Shown here in pieces: positions 1 through 9,310 of a stretch of DNA of 64,000 nt. The notes under the pieces were generated by a model, which was given only the letters and a program-made list of their open reading frames with translations, was not told the origin of the DNA and made no database searches. Source of the DNA: Burhinus oedicnemus (Eukaryota; Chordata; Aves; Charadriiformes; Burhinidae); the NCBI GenBank assembly GCA_008921705.1, contig VFFE01007486.1:754217-818216 (forward strand), in the 5' to 3' direction. The first letter of the stretch is position 1. Each line of letters starts with the position of its first letter. A program made the translations under genes and the position numbers.

Positions 1-203
1 TTAGTCTAAAATGCAGAAAGCAAATGGCATATGCACAGATTTCCTATTTCAGATATAAGGAAAAACAGATGAAAATCCATGAGAATAAAAAAAAGAAAAA
101 AAAAGAACAGTAATCTGGAAAAATAAGAAAATCTAAAAATATCAACAATCAAAGTATTAGTACCAGAATTTCCTATGATGAAGCTGTAGGAAAGAAATAA
201 AAT
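1..203. other. AT-rich flank, no gene seen
   Basis: Adenine-rich sequence, including an A-dominated tract around 88-106. I see no coding potential or element boundary before the CR1 end at about 204. Confidence 0.6.
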
Positions 204-400
204 TCATAGAATCATAGAATCATTCAGGTTGGAAGGGACCTTAAAGGTCATCCAGTTCCAACCCCCCTTCCACTAGACCGTGTTACTCAAAGCTCCGTCC
301 AGCCTGGCCTTGAACACTTCCAAGGGTCCAACTTCTCTGGGCAATCTGTTCCAGTGTCTCACCACCCTGACAGTAAAGAATTTCTTCCTTATATCTATTT
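204..400 (-). mobile_element. CR1 LINE, 5'-truncated 3' end
   Basis: Read on the minus strand, this is the last ~200 bp of a CR1 retrotransposon. It covers the C-terminal codons of ORF2 (the aggaagaaattctttact stretch, about 375-392), the short 3' UTR with the hairpin-like ggggggttgga block, and the terminal 8-mer repeat (tcatagaa repeated, 204-220). There is no poly(A), as usual for CR1. Its sequence closely parallels the 3' end of the plus-strand copy that follows (about 1,600-1,823), so the two form inverted repeats of about 200 bp. It carries no intact coding sequence. Confidence 0.9.
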
Positions 401-438
401 ATCTTATATCTTGTGTTTGAGAAGTTGTAGCAGTCTAG

Positions 439-1736
439 TGAAGTTCCTGCTGACTGGAAAAAGGTTTAAAAAGGTTAAAAAGGAAGACCCAGGGAACTAT
501 AGGCCAGTCAGTCTCACCTCTGTGCCTGCCAAGATCAAGGAGCAGGTCCTCCTGGGAACCATGCTAAGGCACATGGAAAATAAGGAGGTGATCAGTGACA
601 GCCAACACGGCTTCACTAAGGGCAAATCATGCCTGACAAATTTGGTGGTCTTCTATGATGGCGTTAAGGCATTGCTGGATAAGGGAAGAGCAACTGACAT
701 CATTTACCTGGTCTTGTGCAAAGTATTTGACACTGTCCCACATGACATCCTTGTCTCTCAATTGGAGAGACATGGATTTGACAGATGGATAAGGAACTGG
801 CTGGACGGTCGCACTCAAAGAGTTGCAAACAACGGCTTGATGTACAAGTGGTGACCAGTGGTGAGTGGCATTTCTCAGGGATTGGTACTGGGACCAGTGC
901 TGTTTAACATCTTTGTTGGCAGCACAGACAGTGACATTGAATGCACCCTCAGCAAGTTTACCGACGACACCAGGCTGTGTAGTGCACTTGACATGCTGGA
1001 GGGAAGGGATGCCATCCAGAGGGACCTGGACAGACTTTAGAGGTGGGCCCACGCCGACCTCATGGGGTTCAACAATGCCAAGTGCAAGGTGCTGCATGTG
1101 GGTCAGCACAGATACAGCCTGGGCAGAGGATGGATTGAGAGCAGCCCTGAGGAGAAGGACTTGGGGGTACTAGTGGATGAAAAGCTGGACATGAGCCAGC
1201 AATGTGCACTTGTTGCCCAGAAAACCAACCACATCCTGGGCTGCATCAAAAGAAGCATGGCCAGCAGGTCGAGGGAGGTGATTCTCCCTCTCATGAGACC
1301 CCACCTGGCGTACTGTGTCCAGCTGGGGGGCCCCCAACACAAGAAGGACATGGATGTGTTAGAGCGACCCCAGAGGAGGGCCATGAAGATGATCAGAGGG
1401 CTGGAACACCTCTGCTATGAGGACAGGCTGAAAGAGTTGGGGTTGTTCAGCCTGGAGAAGAGAAGACTCTGGGGAGACCTTATTATGGCCTTCCAGTACT
1501 TAAAGGGGGCCTCCAGGAAAGATGAGGAGGGACTCTTTATCAGGGAATGTAGTGATAGGATGAGGGGTAATGGTTTTAAACTGAAAGAAGGTAGATTTAG
1601 GTTAGATATTAGGAAGAAATTCTTTACTCTGAGGGTGGTGAGGTGCTGGAACAGGTTGCCCAAGGAAGTTTTGGAGGCCCCATCCCTGGAAGTGTTCAAG
1701 GCCAGGTTGGATGGGGCTTTGAGTAACGTGGTCTAG
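439..1736 (+). pseudogene. CR1 ORF2 reverse transcriptase remnant
   Basis: The C-terminal part of the CR1 ORF2 protein, which copies element RNA into DNA at the nicked target. A single reading frame (codons in register with 354) runs through the whole region. NYRPVSLTS is at about 495-521, motif A at 702-731, motif B ([15 protein letters not shown]) at 864-917, and motif C (KFTDD) at 954-968. The domain then continues through the CIKRS and LEYC-like blocks to a normal stop at 1,734. It is dead three ways. TGA at 852-854 sits where the family has an Arg CGA codon (a CpG-decay type change). TAG at 1,038-1,040 sits where the family has Glu. The motif A catalytic Asp is Val (codon 711-713). Motif C reads FTDD instead of FADD. 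No frameshift is needed between the pieces. Residues coded between 354 and ~438 belong to the neighbouring inverted copy or junction and are not RT. Confidence 0.88.
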
Positions 1737-1823
1737 TGGGAGGTGTCCCTGCCCATGGCAGGGGGGTTGGACCTAGATGATCTTTAAGGTCCCTTCCAAC
1801 CAAACCATTCTATGATTCTATGA
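439..1823 (+). mobile_element. CR1 LINE, 5'-truncated (RT to 3' end)
   Basis: A 1.4-kb CR1 copy that starts inside ORF2 just upstream of the reverse transcriptase core and runs through the ORF2 stop (TAG 1,734-1,736), the 3' UTR and the terminal repeat attctatgattctatga (1,807-1,823). Its first ~50 bp carry an apparent internal deletion relative to the CR1 consensus as I remember it (tgactggaaaaaggtttaaaaaggttaaaaag, 450-481, looks shortened). 5' truncation is the normal result of target-primed reverse transcription. The divergence of its coding region implies a long-inactive copy. Confidence 0.92.
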
Positions 1824-2130
1824 AGACTCCACAAGCTCTTCAGGCAAACTGCCCCTGTACTTCGTTGTCCTTTACCACTAGATATTTATATTTTTTAATA
1901 TCTCCCCTAAATTGTTGTTGCTGTAATGAAGTCCGTTACTCACAGTCCTATCCACCCATGCATGAGTAATGGATTTTTTTCTTTATCACTGTACCAATCT
2001 TTCAAAATCCTGTTAGGCACGTTGTCTGCTGAGAGTTATTAAATACATGAAAACTACCTGCAGTTCAGGAAGTCCGTCCGTTGAAAATATTTAAAGGTTG
2101 AGAAAGTTTTGGATCTATCATCTTTTCTTT
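1824..2130. other. No feature recognised
   Basis: AT-rich DNA between a young CR1 and older CR1 relics. I see no open coding frame of note and no element boundary. Confidence 0.4.
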
Positions 2131-2139
2131 TACTTACTT

Positions 2140-2238
2140 TCTTTGAGCTTCTGTTTCTGGCCATTACTAGAAACATGATAACAGGCAAGGTGGACCTTTG
2201 AGATGATTTGTTCTTTTTCATTCTGATTTCATGCAACT
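2140..2238 (+). mobile_element. Possible ancient CR1/L3-like 3' tail
   Basis: The stretch ctgtttctggccattactag (2,149-2,168), followed by ggtggacctttgagatgatt (2,189-2,208), resembles the 3' end of old amniote CR1/L3-type LINEs (a block reading roughly tggccactgttggagacag, then ctagatggacctttggtctga). The resemblance is strongly decayed and recognised from memory only. It abuts a minus-strand relic starting near 2,240. Confidence 0.3.
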
Positions 2239-2239
2239 T

Positions 2240-2471
2240 TGAATATGGTATTGTATCCCCTCTCGGCCTTCTTTTATTTAGGCTTAGTAGCTTCATTTTT
2301 TTTCAGTAGGTAGGTCATGTTTTGACTTGATCATTCTCTTTCCTCTATCACAGGCATAGACTACATAGACTGATTCACATCTTCCTTGAAACACAGATCT
2401 CAGAAGAGAACTGTGTACAGAGTTCAGCTGAGCTGAGCGGGGTGGAAAGATTTCTTCTCTTATTCAGTAGA
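2240..2471 (-). mobile_element. Ancient CR1 relic, 3' part (split by LTR)
   Basis: On the minus strand this resembles the post-RT part of an old CR1. The plus-strand text tatcccctctcggccttct (2,255-2,273) matches the conserved block for the R-R-L-R-G-D motif read backwards. The text acatcttccttgaaacacag (2,376-2,395) matches the block for the F-K-K-D region. It is much more diverged than the other CR1 copies in the window. The relic resumes at 3,240 on the far side of the LTR. Confidence 0.5.
2466..2471. repeat. Target-site duplication, left copy (LTR 1)
   Basis: agtaga sits immediately before the LTR that starts TGTTGTGG. The matching right copy is ggtaga at 3,240-3,245 (5 of 6 identical, one A/G transition). 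Six base pairs is the size made by class II (alpha/beta-type) retroviral integrases. Confidence 0.6.
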
Positions 2472-2534
2472 TGTTGTGGTTTGGGCTGGGCTGGCCACCA
2501 AACGAACCACAGATGCTCTTTTTACCTCTCTCCC

Positions 2535-2625
2535 TTCTTTTTCAACCCGTAAGTTCTCTCTCTCATTCTTGTCTCCCTCTGAAGTGAGAGACAATGAGAG
2601 AGAGAACTTATGGGTTGAAAAAGAA
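2535..2625. repeat. 33-bp palindromic arms inside LTR 1
   Basis: Arms 2,535-2,567 and 2,593-2,625 are reverse complements apart from one position (G2549 against T2611, still a wobble pair in RNA), around a 25-nt loop. The arms contain a pyrimidine run TCTCTCTCTCATT and its complement. In an LTR transcript they would form a long hairpin in the U5/R-side region. Confidence 0.85.
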
Positions 2626-2886
2626 ACTAAACTACTGTAATGCAATATTAATAATAAAATAATGAAATATATACAATATATACAAAACCCTATTGAACTC
2701 CCAGGATGACAGTCATGTCACCAACAGGCATGGGGAAAGTCCCAGGCTGGACTCAGCGATGGACAGGAACTGGATTCTGGATCTGGATTCAGGAACACAT
2801 GGATTAGGATCAAAGGCAGACCAACAGACAGAGTCCTCCTCGGACACTGGCCATTGAAGAAAGGCTGACCCCTTTGATCCCTTAGC

Positions 2887-2893
2887 TTTTATA
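2887..2893 (-). promoter_or_regulatory. TATA box of LTR 1
   Basis: TATAAAA on the minus strand, in the context ctcagTATAAAAgc, about 350 bp inside the LTR from its 5' end. It is the likely former core promoter of the provirus. Whether it is still active cannot be judged from sequence. Confidence 0.5.
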
Positions 2894-3239
2894 CTGAGCA
2901 TGAGGCAGATGGGATGGAATACCCCGTTAGTCAGTTTTGGGTCATCTGTCCTGTCCGCTCCTCGCTGCAGGTACGACCCCTTTACACTGTTTGGCTGCTG
3001 ACCCTCCAACTTGGTACATAACAAAGTTGACTGACCTTGGTTGTTATAGCAATAAGTATAAGCAAGAGTCTGTCTGCATACCATTCCTTGGCATCAACTA
3101 TAAACATTGGGCATTATCACTGTGGAAGCAGACACTGTCTGAAGAGTATTCCGTTAATTTCAGAGAGTTAGAAGAGGCTTAACTGAAAAGTAAAATTACT
3201 GAAAGGAAGATTGGTTCTGTTCTACCTCAAATCAGAACA

Positions 3240-4125
3240 GGTAGACTATCCTCATATTTATTCATTCCACTGTGCAGTTTGCCTTCTCTGCAGTGGTGTG
3301 GTATTACTGTCTTCTGTTCAGTTTGTGATCCACAAAAGCCTAGATCCTTTTCTGAAGAAATGCTACCAGCCTGTATTTGTGTAGTTGATCGTCTTGCATT
3401 TATCTTCATAGAAATTAATTTTACTCTTTCTAGATCATCTCTCAAATTTGTTCATGTTTTTTTTAGTTCTAACCCTGTCGCCAACATATCCTCATTCAGC
3501 TTGGTGTCATTTGTAAATGTAATAAGTCCACTTTATGTTCCATCGGGAAGAGCGCTAAAGAAAATACCAAAGGGTATAATAATCTTCAGAATGCTACTTG
3601 ACACATCTTTCTATGTGAAAGTGAACTGTTGAAAACTTATTTTCTGGACTGAGCTGTCCAACCAGTTTTGCTGCAACAGAACAGAAGTTTCATCGAGAAT
3701 CTTTTCCCACAGCTTACTTATGGGAATGTTTTGTGAGATGTGAGTTAATAGATTAAAGTCACAGGATTTCTATTACTTTTTCCCTATCCATAACACCTGT
3801 TCCTTTATCATGCAGGTTTGTTTGACTCAATTTGTTCTTGACTGCTGTTCATCTTCTTACTATCATCCATGCACTTCCAAATAATTCCTTTGATTATCTT
3901 TTCCAGACTTTTTCAGATTTGAGGTTGACTGGCCTCAATTCCTTTTTTTCCTCCCTTTTCAACACCTGTGCTATGATATTCTCCAGTGCTCCACTAACTT
4001 ATCTTTCTCAAAAAATATTTTGATTATGAAGCTGTTTCAGAGGTTTCAGACTTTTTTTTAGTTTTCCTAGGAAAAATCCACAAAAACTTGGTCCACCCAA
4101 ATCTCTGAAGGAATTGAAGAATTAC
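3240..4125 (-). mobile_element. Ancient CR1 relic, RT part (continues across the LTR)
   Basis: Heavily decayed minus-strand CR1 of an old amniote lineage. Blocks recognisable on the plus strand include gatccttttctgaagaaatg (3,343-3,362), cagcttggtgtcatttgtaa (3,497-3,516, the F-A-D-D region), tcatgcaggtttgtttgac (3,809-3,827), and gaggttgactggcctcaatt (3,920-3,939), the reverse of the conserved R-P-V-S-L-T-S coding block. Order and spacing fit ORF2 read from C to N terminus. Reading from 2,471 across to 3,246 restores element continuity once the LTR and one target copy are ignored. No long open frame remains. Confidence 0.65.
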
Positions 4126-7100
4126 ATGTCTGTGCCACTTAGAAAAATAAGTTAATTTTTTTTAAAGTGCATGGCATGCAGAAGTTCTGGAAGGTAACTT
4201 TTTACCTTACTCTCAAAATGACTCATGTTACCTGACTGTGAGCATTATGACAGCAATCAAAAATTGTTTGAAACAAATAATGAATCATGAAACTTTCATT
4301 CACTTCAAAAGTTTAAAGCACCATTATTCAGCTCAGTTGCCTGCCTAACACAGGTAATGCAGCTCTTCCATTACGTAAACCCTATTATTTAACTTATTTG
4401 AGAAAAATACAAGCTTCATATGAAAACTTTGTATTCCTTTGTAAACTTTCTTTGAAATACTGGAACATGATAAGATGCGATGTGACTGAACCTGGATCGA
4501 TTCTCGAAAGGGAAGAAGTATGGCTCCAACCTATTAGAAAGATACTGTCAATCTGGTCAGCAAAACAGTAGGTAAACAGGAACTCACAGTTATAATTTAT
4601 TTTCATTCAGAAATGCTGCAATCAAACTCCTTATAAAAAGCTATGTGGAAATACAGATATTTTGGGATAAGAGGCAAACTACTGTTATGGATTGGATACT
4701 GACAAAATAAACAGTGTTTTCTAAACATGGAAATATAAAATACAGAGTTAGCTAAATGGTGCAATTTAGGACTGTTTTTAGTCTTCATTAATGATCTGGA
4801 AACAGGATGAATAGGGAAAATGAATGAAGCAAACGAAACAAAATGCTGGCTGCTTTTACAACCAGTAATATTCTCTGCGTTTTTTTAAGTTCAATCAATA
4901 TGTTAGCCATTTTTTCTGCTTCAATTTCAAGAGAAGATCATAAAAGATACACGTCTGAAACCATTTCATAGCAGGTCCAATTCTATTGTTCCTTCTCATA
5001 AGCAAGTTTTTATACACATACTGAAAATAGAAATTAGTTTAGAAGAACTGAAACTACTTAATGAGTCCCTATGTGTTGACCCCTGAGGCATGTCCTGTCA
5101 GTTTGTCTTGTTGCCTGTTTTGCACCAGGACCCTTGCTTCCCAATTGCATACACACTACGTGTGTACATGTTATACAGATACACGTTAATTCACTCTCAG
5201 ACTTCCATTATGGTGCAAATCCTGAGTTTTCTATTAGAAGTTTAGGCATTTTGGTAGTAGAGGAGTGCCTCAAATTGTGAATGGCTTGTGAGGTGCAGAT
5301 GCCCCTATGTATGTGTTTGTGCATGATTGTCTCAAACTAAGCCTTTGAATTCTCAAGCACAAGCCTACTATAGTGAGCTACAGCCAGTACGGCCTGGATG
5401 TAAACTGCGGTAACAGCCTGACTGAACAGAAGTTACACATGTGGCACTATGAAGTGTAGAGATACACAGTATACATTTGTCAAAAGAATCAGCTGGGAAG
5501 CTGATGATGCATTGTGCTTCTGCGTATTGACTGTTGAGATTGGGGAAGCCTTGTCCTGTGGGAGAGATGCTCTGAAATGCACCCACCATTGCTGGAGGAG
5601 GTCTAGGGACACAGCTGTAGCTGCAAACAGCTGGACCACATAAAACCCGCAGGACTTTTGGTCCAGCTTTCCCAGACAAGCAGCGATCTTCCTGACGGGA
5701 AGGGAAGGCAAGAATAAGTAATGCTGTGGGGGAACTGATTGCATGAAATAATCAAATAGGATGGAAGCATTAGTTTTGCTGGTTCTTAAATAAACCTCAG
5801 TGTTCAAACCTGCTATGGATTGCCATTTAGTCTATCTCTCCTGTGATAGGTCTGACTGAGAGGATAGCTCACACTGTCTACAAGTATTACAGACACAAAC
5901 TGTGAGGACCTTAAAATTAGTCTTTGCACTTCTTGCTGCTACTTTATGCAGGGCCAGTTCTCTACACTCTGATAAGAGAGTCTGAGGGGTGCTCAGACTT
6001 CTGCTGGCCCTAGGTTTTCACAGGAATCTGAAAACACACTTGAAGATTGGCATAGAATAATGATGTTCTGGCGGAACTTCTTTTTTATCAAAGTCACTCT
6101 CTTTTTGCCACAGTAGCAGCTGGAGTTTTGAAGAAGATTATTGAAAGAATCACTTTATTACCCCTATAAAATTAGACTCATCCTTAAATCTAGTTAACCA
6201 TGGCTGGTTAAACCATCTTTGGAAACAGATTATATTTCCTATAAGCTGTACTATACTGTAGAGCTAAGCAAAATGCAGACATCCTAAAGAGCTCTGTAGT
6301 CCCTCTTTATCCTGCAAGCTGAGTGGCAAATTCTGTCCTTAGCCAAGCATGTGACACTTCAAGTGACATTTATAACCTTTGCAGGATTATAGAGATGCAA
6401 CTGAGAGCAAAATCTGACTTTTTTTTTTTTTTTTAATATTAATTCTACCCATCCTCAATTTTTTCACCAGCATATGATGGAAAACTGTTTCACACAAATG
6501 TGGGGACTGGGGTGGCTTTGTATAAAATCAGTAGGAAGTCTTCCCTTGATTTCAGTGGGAGCTTTCCCTTCTGTAAAAAGATCCACAGCTAAGGAAGGGG
6601 ATGTATTAGGCCACCTCTTTCTTGCAGACATTTTGAATTTTAGCAGTAAAATAGCATTAGAATTTACTGCCATCTCAGATATTGCATCTTCTATGTACAG
6701 CAAGATACTTTTGGTTCATATTGCTGATTAGCAGGTAAGTAGAACATGAATCTTCTGTAGATCTGTGCTTTATCCAATATTCTCAAACAGAACTATTAAT
6801 AGACGTTACTTAAAAGCTTTATTTATCTGAGAACTTTAGTATGGGCTATTAAAAAAAGGGAAACAATACTAATAAATTTGTACTTTCCCTTATTGTTTTT
6901 TCCTAATATATCTGTAGTAGCCAATGACAGGAATTGGCAGAATTGAAGATTCCAGCTGCCTTGGCTGTTAATCATGTATGGTGCCTCATATTGATCCAGA
7001 GGGCCGTGTTTCTGCTATCAGTCCTGGCACAGATGTCGGTGTAAGTCTCATCAGGCGCAGCTAAAGCAGCATATTGCCCATGGTGGTGAAAAGTAATAAT

Positions 7101-8490
7101 GTATTAATAGCCTTCAGCTTCCACCTAATCCATGGTAAAAGCTGAGGTGTAAAGAGAATTTCCACTTCCTGGGTGCAAACACCTGTAGGTGGGTAACAGT
7201 TTTTAAATGTTCTAACACCTGCACATATCTAGGTATGGTGCTCCAGGGACAATCTGCAAGCTCTGCATCTGCCTGAAGTATGTTTACGGTGTGTTGACTT
7301 TCTGCTTTGTTTTGGTTTGTGTTTTACCTCAGTATCACAGGTGGTCATCCTCTGGAGGCTGTCACACAGGGGATTTCTTTGGTCACTTTGAAGCGTGTAA
7401 GTGCATTATTCCTGATCTATGTCCTCCCTAACTATATAAAATTATTCTGGTTTTTAGCGTTACACAGGGAGCAGCAAGCTTTGATAAGCTGTTTGAGTAA
7501 GATACCTATTGGGGTTATTGATTTTGTGTACTCTTTTATTTGACCTGCTTAAAACAACTTTTACCAGTTGACTAGGTTGTGATTTTCCTTCCCCTATTCC
7601 TCTCATGAGAAATTTTAATTTTAAAATCCTAAAATAGAAGGTGTACAATTCAAACAATGGCCAACCTGCAAAACCAGTGTGATAGGTGCTTAGTTTCTGG
7701 AATATTTTCCCAGCTCTCATATTGAGAGTTAAAGCCGATTTCTAATTTTTATTCCACTCATTACTAAACAGGAACACTGAGGTCACAGCAAATAAAGCAG
7801 TATGAGTTAATGAGAACAGCTTTAGCAAAAAGAGGAGGTGTTTCTCAAAGTACATCAAGTGCTTCACATACATTAAGAAACCCCAGCTGAATCGATTTAA
7901 TAATGTTGGGATTTACACAATTATTACAGAGCCTTCATTATTCACCCAGCCTGCACATACCACAGCACAAATGAACATCTCAGTCTGGTGGTATTAACAT
8001 TGCCATTTTCTAACCCATTCCCAGGCCATCTGCTACACGCTGATCATTCACTGCTTTAACATTTAACAGTTACCCAACTGCAACTTAGCAGATTTGTGTA
8101 CTTTTGAAAACAGCTGGTTTAATAACTGCTTCAGAGCTTTTGGATAAAGAAATTATTTTGTAGTGCTTTACAATAGACTTTTTTTTTTTTAAAAACAGCG
8201 CCTCTGAGAAAAGAGTATAACAGTTGCTTCCACAAATTTATGAATTTGCAACTCTTCATTTTGTTTCTTGTCACATAAAGAAAAATGTTTGATTATTTAT
8301 AGAGCAATAATTCAAGAAATCTCTTTTAACATTCCTGGTTTATTTTTTGTCCTTTCTCAAATACAGAGGAACTATTTATATGCTGGGGTAATGAAAGAGC
8401 TTAATATGTCAATCTGTCAGAAAGGCTCCAAGTTGGAGCTTGTCATATAAAATAACAGACGTGTAGTTTGAAATATAAAATCATAGCATA
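4126..8490. other. Long stretch without recognisable gene or element
   Basis: AT-rich DNA. It has short open frames on both strands but none with domain-like composition, splice-site framing or a recognisable motif. A T-rich run lies at 6,420-6,434. A weak ancient-repeat-like phrase (gatttcagtgggagcttt, 6,549-6,566) is discussed separately. Confidence 0.5.
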
Positions 8491-8491
8491 G

Positions 8492-8543
8492 TAGTAACAA
8501 TTAAGTTAAATTAATAGTAACAATTAAGTTAAATTAATAGTAA
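8492..8543. repeat. 23-bp tandem duplication (2.3 copies)
   Basis: Unit tagtaacaattaagttaaattaa at 8,492-8,514 is repeated perfectly at 8,515-8,537, with six bases of a third copy (8,538-8,543). Perfect identity suggests a recent slippage or duplication event. Confidence 0.95.
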
Positions 8544-8796
8544 GCTTTGAACGTTATTGAGCTATAACCCTGACTTTCCAAACTTGATAAGAATGTGAAA
8601 ATAGTGTTCATTCTTCCACTGCTCTTGATGTCACATTTTATAACAAATAGTAGCTATGACTGACTGGAACTTCTTCTCTTTACTTTGTCTTCTGTGTATT
8701 GTAAATTATCACATAGATGCTGTTATAATTTCAAAAGATAGTCTCAATCACAAGGGTTAAAACAGCCTTTATCATTCACCTGAATGATAAAGTTTA

Positions 8797-8985
8797 AATA
8801 TATATATAAAATATATATATTACATATATATATAAATATATACATCTTGCTAATAACCATTTGACTTGCTTATTGTAAATACCCTTCTAAGCTAATTAAT
8901 CCTTGCTTTGTAAACATTCAGGTAGTCGTTGCTGGATGCGGACATTGATATTTATATATATTATTATTATATATTTATATTTATA
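8797..8985. repeat. AT dinucleotide-rich and TTA/TTAT simple repeats
   Basis: Two patches, about 8,797-8,845 ((AT)n with interruptions) and 8,950-8,987 (tattta/ttatta mixtures), are separated by non-repetitive DNA. They are likely low-melting, polymorphic microsatellites. Confidence 0.85.
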
Positions 8986-9075
8986 TTAGAAACTGGAATG
9001 GAAGCAGTTAAATGGCAAGAACTTAGTATTAATGTGCTACAAAAGTGACAATTCATGAGGTTTCTTTCAAAACAC

Positions 9076-9310
9076 CTCTTCTTTTACGCAGCCATCAATC
9101 AAAGTGACAGCATCCGTTAGATTAAGTTTGGAATCTCCAGCACAAATTAATTAATCTGTCCAGTACTTCCTATCTCGCCGTTTCAATCAACCAACAAATA
9201 AAGCCAATCAAGACTTCAATTCTTTGCTGATTAGCCAATAAACCGTGACAGCATACTTGTGACAGTACTTCTGGGATTCTCACAGAAGCTTATTTATAGC
9301 AGGTAGCAAG
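9076..9310. promoter_or_regulatory. Candidate conserved non-coding element with PBX/MEIS-like words
   Basis: Within 172 bp there are three TGACAG words (9,105-9,110; 9,246-9,251; 9,260-9,265), which is the MEIS/TGIF core. There are also three CAATCA words (9,096-9,101; 9,184-9,189; 9,205-9,210), complementary to the PBX-type TGATTG core. The first CAATCA lies three bases from a TGACAG. A run of TAAT-type sequence (aattaattaatc) and a CCAAT word (agccaataaa) add to this. No element or coding frame explains the block. Enhancer function is inference, and such words are common in AT-rich DNA. Confidence 0.3.

Larger units (their letters stand above)
2472..3239 (-). mobile_element. Solo LTR of an avian endogenous retrovirus
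   Basis: A 768-bp LTR with terminal TG...CA. The first 12 bases (TGTTGTGGTTTG) and the reverse complement of the last 12 (TGTTCTGATTTG) agree at 10 of 12 positions, as LTR ends do. It is flanked by a 6-bp target duplication. The orientation is minus because a TATAAAA box (2,887-2,893) lies about where a U3/R border should be when read that way, and the sequence then matches avian ERV LTRs I remember. No primer-binding site, gag, pol or env follows on either side, so the internal part was lost by LTR-LTR recombination. The LTR sits inside an old CR1 relic and is therefore younger than it. Open frames inside it are chance frames. Confidence 0.8.

Noticed and set aside
2713..3182. Open frames of 81-123 codons on both strands
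   Set aside because: They lie wholly inside the solo LTR, and retroviral LTRs of this type do not code for protein. The frames are by-products of low stop density.
5368..5807. Overlapping open frames up to 124 codons near 5.4-5.8 kb
   Set aside because: Several frames are open at once on both strands, none has a recognisable domain, and no splice or poly(A) framing supports one over another.
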